Below, piece after piece: positions 35,201 through 46,373 of a stretch of DNA of 64,000 nucleotides. Location of the stretch: contig CAJNOL010000027.1 in the NCBI GenBank assembly GCA_905250125.1, positions 62,001 to 126,000 on the forward strand, given 5' to 3'. Numbering within the stretch: position 1 is the stretch's first letter; the number at the start of each line of letters is the position of its first letter. A program made the translations under genes and the position numbers. The notes below the pieces were generated by a model. That model worked only from the letters and a program-made list of their open reading frames with translations. It ran no database searches and was not told where the DNA came from. This DNA is from Rotaria sordida. Its lineage: Eukaryota > Rotifera > Eurotatoria > Philodinida > Philodinidae.

Positions 35201-35402
35201 ACACATATTCTGAAAAAAGGAGATCCAGTACCGACTTTCCCAGGAAAAGTCCCATTTTTTGTCAGATAACTCCCTTTGATAACAGTACTACTGGATTCAG
35301 CATAAAATTCTGCATCCAGCACAACCAACTAGAATAATAGCACTGATGAGAAGACGAATTCAGACAAGAATTATCGAATCTGGTGCTAACTTTACTGACC
35401 CG
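32250..35402. mobile_element. 3.2-kb element with repeat-structured inverted ends
   Basis: The ends (about 32250-32560 and 35090-35402) are reverse complements: TTAGCACCAGATTCGA on the left mirrors TCGAATCTGGTGCTAA on the right. Each arm holds about two copies of a subrepeat containing GCATAAAATTCTGCATC / ATGCAGAATTTTATGC and an (A)CTGGACC-like word. The interior is visibly less AT-rich than its surroundings and contains broken protein-like stretches on the minus strand (see 33300-33880). Candidate large DNA transposon or foldback with tandem-repeat ends. Confidence 0.65.
33300..33880 (-). pseudogene. Decayed open frame inside the 3.2-kb element
   Basis: About 33867-33700 encodes a 55-aa stretch starting MNAKYPNFISAFNIV and ending in a stop. 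About 33590-33300 reads in one frame with a single internal stop: FDCEYRHQSIVDNRTTRLIA, a TGA, then IFRYRLSVDSYNTNAHFTAI and SYVRFNDCHPLGYFPHDGF. The HFTAII ... YVRFND pattern faintly recalls the histidine box of ubiquitin-specific proteases, but that is a weak resemblance. Probably cargo or part of the element's own protein, now broken. Confidence 0.35.
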
Positions 35403-36627
35403 ATCTTAAAAGGTTTCAAAAGAGCTCAAAACAGAGATAATTCATCATGCTGAGTCGAATGGTATGGCTCAACATGATGAATTATCCCTAGTTTGATCTC
35501 TTTTCAAGTCGTCCACGATGAATTTGCTGAACTCGGAGGTCTCCGGGAAACTCTTGTATTTTTGGAACGGAATAGGCTAGAAAGTTTAGGCTTGGGTAGA
35601 TCAAAAAGGAAGAATTTTTCTTATCGATTGATCACATTCCAAGTGGAAATCCAAAAGGATATGGCTTCAGAATATCTTTTTAAAAATCTTCGTAGAGAAC
35701 TCAACTGATTGGTCAATTGTCGACCAATCAGATTTCGTCATACGTAGATGGTTCAGGATCTTCTCTCTTGAACGTTAAAAATCCCAGGTCTCTATATTAT
35801 TCCTAGCAAAAGTTGTTCAAAAAATTTCGAATTTTCAAACATGGAATACTCATTTTTGCAAAGAAATTGTTATCCACAGAACTGGAATAATACGTTATAT
35901 TTATGGAGTACGAATATCAGTATTTAAACTCGCTAGTTTTACAAACTTGCTCTGTGTACATCAATCTAGTTCGTTTTGATTTCTTCTTCTTATTCTCGTA
36001 GATGATAACTGAAAACTATGTTTAAAACGCCTCATGTATTTTTCTTAGTTAACAATAGATGAAATTTTTGTAATGAAGCTAAAAATAAAACTTTACCGTA
36101 GTATTTGTTTACACATTATCCGTATGAAAAAAAATATAAATAACTTTCTACAATCAACCAAAAAAAAACCAGCTCTTTCAAGCGGACTGAAGCACAGATA
36201 TTTCAATTTTTTATCGTAGTGCTATTTAAGGCCTATCTTGCAATTCGAGTATCATATGATGTCATTGCTTCAATCAAATTTTTTTTTACAAATTAATCAG
36301 TATCAAAATTCATGTAACCTTGCAAACATTTCTTGGCTTTAAACAACAAAGTAAATCGATTGAAAAAATCCAATAAACTGTTTAACTATATATTTTATCA
36401 CTACATCTTTCAGGATCAATTTAATATCTCAATAGGACATAACTATATTTATCACACGAACTAATCTTTCTCTTGTAAACTATAACAAGCAAAAAATCAT
36501 TCATCATACACAGAATTATAATCTAAAGATTTGAACAAGGACGTAAATGAATACAAAAAAGTGCTGTTTTATCGTTAGAAAAACAGAAAAGTCAATGAGT
36601 ACGATTTAATAACACAAAACGAATCAA
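35403..36627. other. Spacer between transposon cluster and COX10
   Basis: Contains a short palindrome at about 35440-35490 (GATAATTCATCATG mirrored by CATGATGAATTATC). Apart from a 71-codon frame at 35493-35708 with no recognisable motif, nothing gene-like. The last few hundred bases are probably COX10 3' UTR and flank. Confidence 0.45.
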
Positions 36628-39600
36628 TTATATAGGTACAGGTATTAATTCATTTCTTGAAGATGTTGTTGTATGATTTTGTGTTTTAACCTGTCGATGA
36701 ATAACCATAAGTGTAAATAACAATGGTAAATGTATCAGACTATATCGAAAAAGTTTTCTTGATGATTGTGCATCACGATTACGATAGAATTTATATGATA
36801 GATAAATTAAATAGAAATTAATCGGTAATGTATCAAAAGCAAATAGCCATGTTGTCATATCAATGAGTGGTGCAACAAATGAACATGAAAGAAGTATCAT
36901 AATTGAATAACGAAGAGATGTTATTAAACATAAACGTTCATGAGAAACACACATCATTTTATAACCAGCACGATCATATTCTTGCCGAATATTCCAACTT
37001 AAAGAATTAAAATGTGGAAATTGCCATGCATAAAGTAGAAAAGCAAGTAAAAGGGCACCTAAAAAACAAAAATCTTTCTTTGTCAATTTTCATTTTGAAT
37101 CTTTCAGATACGTAACAACTATTTTAAAATGTGATCCTAAATATTTAATTCTCTATAAAACGGCCGAATTTGTCTTTTTATAAAGTTTACGTGTCGACGT
37201 TATGTTGATAAGAGTAACATCCATTCAATTATACTACTGCAAATGTCAAAAAAAAAAAGAAAAAGACCTGATAAAAAATTGCCAACTGTTCCGCACTCTA
37301 AAAACTTTGTAAAATGAAAGTATCTCAGCAGTATACAACTACTTCGAGGTCGATTCATTCAGATCTCGTCCTTTTTTGTGGACAAAAATTTTTAGAAATA
37401 TTAGAACTCGTGATGGTCGCGTTCAAAAGAACAGACAAGAAACTTCGGATAACGTATCATATTTCAACAATATTTTTTCAAAAAAAACCAATGGAATTCA
37501 GAATAGATGTGTTATCTCGTAGTCTTATTTTAATTCAAATAAATAAAAATACTACTTATTTATTACTAATCGCAACATGTGTTGATATTGTTTAAAAACT
37601 CAGGTTTTTTTAATTGTTCTTTTGTAATAGTTAAGGTAAAATTATATAAAACCTCGTATGAAAACTAGGGATGTAGAAAAGGAATTATCCATAATCAATG
37701 TGATTCACTATTGCGTTCTGTTCTTCATCTGGTTCCATGAAGTGAACCAAAGCTCACCATTGTCAATGCTATATGTTCAAGCTCTCGTAGAGCTCAGCGA
37801 GTTGGTCCCGAATCTGCTCGGGTCCAAGCACTCAAACTTTGGACCCGATGGACTCTAGTTGACGGTGGCGGAATTCGGTTTACATATTTTTGGTTTAGTT
37901 CATTGGATCTCTTCATATACGTTCAGGCGTAAGAAAAAAGGAATGCACATGAATAACGGAACGCAATAGTGAATCATAATGATTATGGATACTTTCTTTT
38001 CTACTATCCATAGTTTTCACAAGAGATCTTATATTACTTCAATTTGACCGGCTGAAAAGAACAATTAGACAAACCTAAATTTATGAAAAATATCATACAT
38101 GTTTCGATTAACAACAAATAAGGAATATTTCCATTCATTTGAATTAAGATAAGACTATGAGATAGTACATCTATTCTGAATGCAATTGATTTTTATTGAA
38201 AAATTACTGTTGAAATATTATACGTTATCCAAATTTCGATGTCTCTTCTTTTGAAGAAGATCATCTCGAGTTCTGATATTTCTGGAAATTTTTGTTCACA
38301 ACAGTGATGAAATCTTAATGAATCGACATTAAGGTAATTGTATACTGCTGAGACACTTTCATATTACAATTTTTCCAAAGTGCAGAAAAATTGGCTATTT
38401 TTTCAGTAGGTCATTTACAGGAATTTTTGGACAAAGGGATCTTCTGAAATCTTGAATGTGCTAAAAGATTCTACATCTTTTAATATAGTTTTCAAAGTTT
38501 CAGAATAAATATTTGAGAAAAAAAAATTTAGAGTAGAAAATATGAAAATGCCAAAAAAAACTCTTTTCGAACAGACTCGAGCTATTGTCTTTGAAAAATT
38601 CAAAAGAGTGGAAATCTTTCAATTGCGCAAGTTAACATTTAAATTATTTTATTCAAAATTAAATTTTGAGTCCAATCATACGAAAATCTATGAAAACCCA
38701 TCATTTGTAAAGCAATTTATAACAAAATACATCCAAAAATTCGTTCAAGTGCTAATTTTAAGTCTTTGTCTACTGAACAAAGATATGACGTATTTTGTCA
38801 AGATCATGATCTTTTAGAGAGCAAAATTCTCTATCTTTTACTGTCTAATACTCTTGCATTTAACATAGATCTTCATAAACACACATACGCTCACAGATGT
38901 CGCTTAATATCTTCAGAAAACAATACCAGATCATAGGTCGACAATTGAATAGGTGTTTACCTTTTGAATTTTGCTCCAATATGGTAAAACATTTTAGAAA
39001 GACAAAACCGACAGTTTTGTAAAGAACTGAATTCTCCATCGAATGAATTCGTTAGCTCATTTTAAAATCATTGTTAAATGTTCGAAAGACTCAAAATAAA
39101 AGTCGATCATTTATTATGTCCCAATCGTTAATTACCTGAATCTATAGAACCAGTACATGCTGTCCAACCCATTACAGGTGGTATTGCTCCAACAATTGAT
39201 CCTATCCAAGTATTAATAATATGCTTTCGTTTCATTGGCGTATAAATACATGTATAAAGTAAAAAATTCGATAATCCAAGAATACCAGTTAAAGGATTAC
39301 AACCTAATGTAAGAATAGTTACACCTGAAATTAATGTTACAGCAGCAAAACCAGTAGCATGTCGATAACTAAGTGTCAAAAAAAGATATTCAATATAAAT
39401 ATATTAATAAATCATGCACACCTTATTTGACCAAGTACAAGTACTCGATTACGTGTGCGTTTCATTTGTGCATCATAAGGAATTTCCATAAGTTGATTGA
39501 TAGTATTTGCTGAAGCCGATGTTAAAACTGTTCCAAGTGTAACACATGCAAGTAGTGGAATATTAATTGGAAGAGGAGCTATAGCAAAACCATAAGCTGC

Positions 39601-40195
39601 TGTTGTTGCCACAAGAACTAAAACAAATCATCTGATTTTAAGAAAATTTAGTTTTCTTTTTAATCATACTAGTGAGATTTTTCTTTGATAATTTTGTATA
39701 ATAATCACATAATTGTTTTAATGAAATATGTGCATTGCTATTTAAATCTGTTGGAAGTATAACAAGTTCTTGTTCAGTTTCTTTAAATGTATGTTTTGAA
39801 TCAATATCATTAGTTTTTATTGGTGGATCACAAAATGGTTGTGATGTTATTGATTTTGTAAGATCAATAATACTGCTATTTGTTTTTTCATTTTGTTTAG
39901 TTGATGATGTTGAACTAGTTAACCATTCATCAGAATTTGTTACTTGAGAAATTTTTGGACGAGGAACTGATGCATATCTTTGCTGATATATTAATGATGT
40001 CTAGACAAAAATAAAGAAATTAAAAATAATGAATATTAATCTTTAATGATTTTCTTTTACAATGGTTGGTAAACGAATTATAGATGAATATTGTCGAGAA
40101 AGATTTGAAGAAAATAATTGAATTGATTGTATACGTATGGTATGAATTATTTGACCATAACGAGGTACCATAAAAGAAACTAATAAACGATTCAT
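36628..40195 (-). CDS. COX10: Protoheme IX farnesyltransferase (COX10), 5 coding exons
   Basis: Inner-mitochondrial-membrane UbiA-family prenyltransferase making heme O for cytochrome c oxidase. Exons: 40061-40195, 39670-40000, 39422-39617, 39136-39368, 36628-37058. They total 1326 nt, or 441 aa (human 443). The N-terminus [15 protein letters not shown] is basic and free of acidic residues, like a mitochondrial presequence. An Ile/Thr/Ser-rich linker precedes [19 protein letters not shown]. The aspartate-rich site is [19 protein letters not shown]. Further hallmarks are [52 protein letters not shown] and [14 protein letters not shown], all in predicted membrane helices. The frame also opens further upstream to 40258, but the start at 40195 gives the better presequence. 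Intron 37059-39135 is enlarged by an insertion. Confidence 0.94.
37290..38395. mobile_element. Inverted-repeat insertion in the COX10 intron
   Basis: GTATCTCAGCAGTATACA near 37318 is mirrored by TGTATACTGCTGAGACAC near 38339. Inner words such as ACTATTGCGTTC (about 37707) and GAACGCAATAGT (about 37961), and CGGGTCCAA / TTGGACCCG (about 37818 and 37842), also pair. About 1.1 kb, no usable frame. Likely a non-autonomous foldback element. Confidence 0.5.
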
Positions 40196-43100
40196 TATGA
40201 AAGTTAACACATCTAGAAACACGAATTTAATAAATTGCTTGATTATTAATTGACACAAAGAAAAACTAGTAACACAATATTCTTTTATTGTTAGTAATCA
40301 CGATCAAATAATGATGATGTATCTAGTTTATATGTAGTTTTCAGTGTCTGCTTTATTGCTTTCAACATGGTATTGTGAATTATCTTGGTATATTTTCATA
40401 TGATGATCTTTGATTTTTTTTTTAATATCTGATGTTAATTTTTTACTATCACTACACATTCGACTGGATCATTTAATGAATTTCATAGAATTTTATCATC
40501 TATTTTTAATTCATTTAAGATGTTGTTCTTTGACATTATTGTTGAATGTTGACTAGAATGAAATGTTTATAGGAAAACCTAAAATTATTTAAACTAAAAG
40601 ATTGAATCATTATTCAAACAATTCCTATAGAACAATCTCTAAAATTTATAGTTGTTTTTCTATCGATCGCTAAATTGTTACTTTATTGGTTATTTATTTT
40701 TACATTGAATGCACGTATTTGCGATGCTCTGAAATATCAGCGACTGACTAATATCGGCATCTGTCGAAATCTGATAGATTGATTTAGTGAGAAAACTTCT
40801 TGATTTTTATGACGCATATTAATTCATATTGAAGATATCTGGTACAATAATATGTGTTTGAAATTTTTGTGTTGAGATAAGATTAGCAGTTCATAAACAA
40901 AATAATTTCTGAGACTTATTTTATGCATAAATTGCAATCAAGTACTATTTAATGATTCTATAACAATAGAAAATTATCTTAAGGCGTGTGAGTTCTATAA
41001 ATTTCCCTATATAAAATGAAAGAAAATAGGAAGCATAGAGATATATTGATAATCATCATCTTTTTTTTAATCATTATATTTCTTATGTGTACTATTTCGT
41101 AGAGATGTTTATTGTTGAATAGTGTTGTATTAGTATTTTTTCATATTATATTTAATATATTTTATTTTGTGAAACGATCAAGAGTAAAATCAATTATACA
41201 GTCATACGTAGTTTGCACCAATTGTTTATGATGATTAATTATTCTTTAAATTACATCAGCAAATATTAATGTTTCATTGCATCAAAGGCAACGATAATTA
41301 TTGATTATTGCGAGGAGGAGACTGCGAAGACTTCAATCTTGAAGTCCGATAAAGTCTGCTGTTTCTTTCTCGAATTATTGCTAATGTAACTTGTACGTTG
41401 TCGTCAATGAATATTTTGTATGAAAAACATAGTTTCCATATTATACGTAATAAGTAAAATTTCAGCACAATAATTTGTTCTAGATTATTCTAATGACGCA
41501 ACGTGATGTGTGGATAATGTAAGTACCATCCATGGAAACAATTGTACCATCGAAAATAAAAGAAAAATTAAGAACAAAAAAAATGATTAGTCAAACTTTA
41601 GATCTTGTAAATTTATTTAAGTTTTCTATTTTTCTACCAAACCGTACTGTTGAATTTATAAGAAAGTAATAATTCATTGTACCATGTTCATTTTTCAATG
41701 AAACATGTTATCAAAAAAAAATGTCCTTTTGAGAAACGTTGAATTCTATAGTCACCTTTCAAAGTGTAAATTCTTAGAAACCAATTAATATTTTCTATTT
41801 ATTTGATTTGCAAAAATTTTGAAACATTTTTTGTTTACCGTTTGATTTGCTATAAAAATTCATCAGGAGCTGTCATGTAATTTGTTAATCTTTAAAATAA
41901 CTCACATCAACGCTCGACGTTTAACAAATGAGTAGGTCTCAGATTTTTCTTTCTAAACAACGTTCTTAAGTTCAACATCATCTGTAACAGAAATCATTAT
42001 TTTTGCCTTTTGACATCCCCTTGAAATGAACAAGAATTTTCTTACATTTCATATCATATTTTTAGTTATCACATTTTCGAATGATACATATTCAGATTAC
42101 AAAAGTTAGAGTACGCTGTAAAACAAAGCGTTGAATAAAAAACTTTACAGAAAAGGTTTATGAAGATTCGATATAGAGTTTATTATTCTATACTTTCTTT
42201 CTTACACTCTAGAATGACAATGACAACTATAAAATACATTTATATTACGGTCTTTATGATTAATCTAGTTATTGTAAACATGATTTATCTACGATTAAAC
42301 ATAAAAATTGTTACACGGAATCACAATTATTTTTCGATAGTTCGAAAACTAAACGCTATCCAAGCAATGACAATCTATCGTTCAAATCAAATATCAGATT
42401 TGAGTATTGAGAGGTAATTCTCTAGATAAAATATAGTGACAGAATCTTGAATACTTCATGTTAAGATTAAAAGAGAAAGATCACCCATGTTGATAATTAT
42501 TTTTTATATAATTCTTGAATCTATATTCTTCTTCTGTAGTAAAACTATATAAATATTCAATTTTGGTACATAACATTTAATGTTTATGGCGGATAGAACA
42601 ATCAGATATTGGACAACGTGCCTTGTACTTGATGTAATTCAATTAATTGATAATGCACACTGTCAAATAACTTATTGTCGATCATGTATTCACAAATTTT
42701 CTTTTCACATTTATCGCAATCATTCTCAACTATAGAATGTATCAAATATTGCAAAACTCAGACAAAAGCATATACGTGACTTTAACGGGAAAGCATAGGA
42801 AATCAATGAAACTTGAACGCAATATTCCGCATCGACAAGTTTCCAGTTTTTTTTTTGATGAATTTCGTTCTATTTGGTAGGATAATATACTGCTCGGCAT
42901 TATCATTCATCAGAAGGCATATGACACAGACACAACTTAATGAACCGATTACATACTATGTCCATGATGTGGTGACAAAACTGATGCTTTTTCTCTTCAT
43001 TATCACTATGAGTTATAATCGTCATTTGTATTAGATGGCATCAAATATCAAGCTTCACTTTCTCTTGTGATTAAATTGTCCCTTTAATATATATACTTAA

Positions 43101-43360
43101 AAAAAATGTCTCTTCATATGCGCTGATAGTATAAATAGTGCTCTATATTTTCTCAATACTTCATTATTTTTCAACGAATATTATAATAATCAAATTTCGA
43201 TACGAACTATTTGTGATGATATGTGACGATAAATGTTGAAGTCCATTTCAAAGAAAAAAAAGCAGGTAGATACATTTTGAATAATTATTGATATAATTCA
43301 GATCCCAGGGAATAAAAGAAAATTTTAAAAATTCATTTAAATGGTTATTTTAAAAATTTT

Positions 43361-43905
43361 CATCAAAAACATTTCATGACTTCGATTATTTCAAAAAAAC
43401 CAGAATCAATCCATTGATTTTGTTACTATTGCATCATTTTCATTCCATGACTTTGATTTCTCCGAAAAAATCAAAATCGTGATATTAATTTCACTACTTT
43501 TGCATCATTTTCATTTCATGGCTTTGATTTCTTCGAAAAAAATCAAAATCATCACATTACTTTCATTAATTTTTCAACATTTTTATTCCATAATTTTGAT
43601 GACTCTGATAATCAAAATCATTGCATTAGTTTCGTTTCTTTTGCATCGTTTTGATTCCATGACTTTGATGACTCCGAAACATCAAAATCATTACAATAAT
43701 TTCATTATTTTTTTGCATCATTTTCATTCCATGATTTTGATGACTACGTAAAAATGAAAACCATTACATGACTTTCATCACTTTTCCTGATTCTCATTTC
43801 CTGACTTTGATTATCCTGGAAAAAGCAAAGTCATACCATTAAATTCATTACTTTTGCACCATTTTCATTTCATGAATTTGATAATTTATGAAAAAATTTG
43901 ATGAA
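43361..43905. repeat. Minisatellite, about 70-base unit, about eight copies
   Basis: The phrase CATCATTTTCATTCCATGA recurs, with variation, at 43432, 43503, 43578, 43644, 43716, 43787 and 43857, a spacing of 66-75 bases, with a weaker unit before. Each unit also carries a TTTGATT ... AATCAAA inverted pair, so it can fold on itself. Diverged copies suggest an old array. Confidence 0.8.
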
Positions 43906-44250
43906 TTTGGATCTTATTTCCACATCTGTCGTTATACATACGTACAAATGTCGGTTTTTTTAAAAAAACAAAATGTCTGAGGACAGATAGAATGTCGTGC
44001 CCTGCTTTTTTTCTATCACAAATCATAAATTTTAATATTGTAAGTTTTTGTTAGTTTACATGGCTCTAGAGTAAAATGAACTTCTTAAGAGTTCATTGTA
44101 CGGCTGCTCGAATGGCAATCGGTGTCTGAACTTTGTGAAAGATTCAGATGCTGCCTGCAACTAAGTCTGCAGGTAGCTTAGGTCGAAAATTTTTTTCATT
44201 GTTCTAATGGCACGGCTTTGATTAAATTTTAATTTTTTTCAGGACAAGAT

Positions 44251-44600
44251 TTTCATGTATTGAAAATAATTTTCATGGCATGATATTAATGTAAATTTAA
44301 TCATTTTCATGAAATGAAAGTTTTCAAAATCATGCGTAAATTTAAAATACATGCATGAAAGTGTCCGTTTTATGATCAAAAATGGCATTTTTTTCATTTC
44401 TTTTTTCATCAGATAAAAATGGCAATTTTCATGTATTTTTAATTGTTTTCATGGTATGAAATTCCTGTAAATTTTATTATTTCCATGAAATAAAAGTTTC
44501 GAAAAACATGGATGAATTTGAAATATATGCATGGAAATGTCTATTTCATGGTGAAACATGGCATTTTTTGCACTTTGGATATCATGTCTCGGTGGAAAAG
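44251..44600. repeat. Two-copy tandem repeat, 176-base period
   Basis: TTTCATGTAT begins blocks at 44251 and 44427. Both continue with GTTTTCATGG-like, CATGAAAT(G/A)AAAGTTT and CATGCATG(A/G)AA words and end in ATGGCATTTTTT. Two diverged tandem copies rich in CATG. Confidence 0.7.
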
Positions 44601-45200
44601 TTTTCATTAAAATGGTGTAAATTACATCATTTTTCGCCATTTTTTTATTCTATGGGATAGACAGTAATAGCTTTCACTTTTAGAAAGAGGAGATGAAGAC
44701 GCATCGAATCATATTTTACAGTTTTTTTTTCAAAGCTTTCAATCAACTGTTTTTGAAAATAAATCTAATCTCTGAAGTGTTTACAGTAAATTTTCTATTA
44801 TCAGGTGTACATCCAAACTGCTCATTAAAGATCTACAAAATTCTCATAAGACTCACATGTATAGATTTTATCATTTATTTCTACTACGAACGCATATAGA
44901 GGAAAAGTTTCCTCAACTTGCTTATACGATATTGAAGTGTTTTCACTATTACTATTGTGTATATGGCCGTAAGTACATTAAAATAAATAAAAGAAGAACA
45001 AAACAAAAATTTTATTCATTATTTATGCAGAGATAACTATGAATATGCTGTATCCATAAAATATTAGAGAAAATGGTTATATATGTATATGTATCACAAT
45101 CTGATCAAAAAAATCACAAAAGGCATAACGAAAAGGCTCATTAATATAATGTTTTCTTATTGCTATAATAAAGTTTAATCCAATTATTTGTTATTTTGTA

Positions 45201-46373
45201 TCAGTTAGAAGCTGCATCTTTAGAATATACTGATTCATCGGACAGTAAAGCAATATCATCATCATGAACGTCTGATTCAATCATATCAATCATATTTAAA
45301 TCCATTGGTATTGTTAATGTTTTTGTCATATCATCATTACTTGAATGTTCAGCTGAATCAGTACCAATTATTATTGGAACTTGTAACTCAAAATCCGAAA
45401 AAAGACCTTTAATTTTAACTTCTAATTTGATATCATAATGTACATTAACATATACACTTGAACGACTATTTGTTTTCTTGAAATTATATGATGGTGGAAT
45501 ATACATTGGAATTTTAATTGCACATGAAGTTTTAATATGTTCATCATGAATATTCAATAATTGAGGAATAGAAAAACGAATAAGTTCTAAACGACGTCGA
45601 CATTGTTCAATTTCATAACGTTGAATAAGACATATATCAATATGTTTAATTGTTAAATGATTTGGGTTATAAATTTCAAATGATAAAATTGTTTGTTCAC
45701 CAGGTATAAGACCAGAACGTTGTACAATACCTTTAATTGTAAGATCTTTACGTTTTGTATCAAATTTAACTGCACATTGAGTATTACTCATTTGAAGAAG
45801 ATTTACTCGAGGGTAAATACGAAGTGGATAACGAGAATGAATATTTGAACAATACCATTTTTTTTCAATAAGAAGCTTTTCATTTTAAATTAAGAAAAAA
45901 AAGAAAATATAGAAAGGTTTTTGTTTTTATAGATTGTTTGCGGTAATTTCTACCTGTAATTCATAACGAACAAATGGATAATCAAGTGGATGTATTGTTG
46001 GAGGCAAATTATCAGGTAAACGAATAGAAAATGGATGGGTATATTGACCTGGTTCAAAAGTTGTTCGATCATTTATTCTTCCACTAGCATATTCTTGTTG
46101 AGTAGATATTATTTGACCTATTACTACTTTTTCTCCGAAAAATCTTACATCATGATGATTAGTTATTCGTTTTGTTTGTCCATTTTGCATGCGAGTTGTA
46201 CGTATTGTTGTGTAACCAACATCACCAGCAATTATTAAATAAATATCATCAATTTTATCTGTACGTTCTGAAATTGTAAATTTAACTTGACCTGATACGA
46301 TATCTCCACTATAATAAATAGTTGGTTGTGGTCGATCAAGTACTATGCTAATCGTACTATTGTTATTACCCAT
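45201..46373 (-). CDS. Alpha-arrestin-like (arrestin-domain-containing) protein
   Basis: Two exons, 45954-46373 and 45201-45875, total 1095 nt, or 364 aa. The N-terminal arrestin fold opens with SISIVLDRPQPTIYYSGDIV, then GQVKF, and closes with FEPGQYTHPFSIRLPDNLPP ... YPFVRYELQ, the pattern typical of alpha-arrestins. The second exon supplies the C-terminal arrestin domain (GIVQRSGLIPGEQTILSFEI, later VHYDIKLEVKIKGLFSDFEL) and an acidic tail. Such proteins are adaptors for ubiquitin-ligase-driven membrane protein traffic. I see no PPxY motif in the tail, so a Nedd4-type link is not supported. Which ARRDC subgroup it belongs to is undecided. The intron (45876-45953) joins in phase 0. Confidence 0.85.

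Larger units (their letters stand above)
40196..45200. other. Five-kb gene-poor interval between COX10 and the arrestin gene
   Basis: AT-rich intergenic DNA. Apart from the tandem repeats at 43361-43905 and 44251-44600, I see only incidental frames; the one at 42160-42417 (85 codons, hydrophobic N-terminal half) has no recognisable motif. Short hairpins occur at about 41333-41350 (GAAGACTTCA / TGAAGTC) and 44150-44175. Confidence 0.5.

Noticed and set aside
43361..43905. CRISPR-like array
   Set aside because: The units are contiguous and diverged with no conserved repeat plus unique spacer pattern, and the host is an intron-rich animal.
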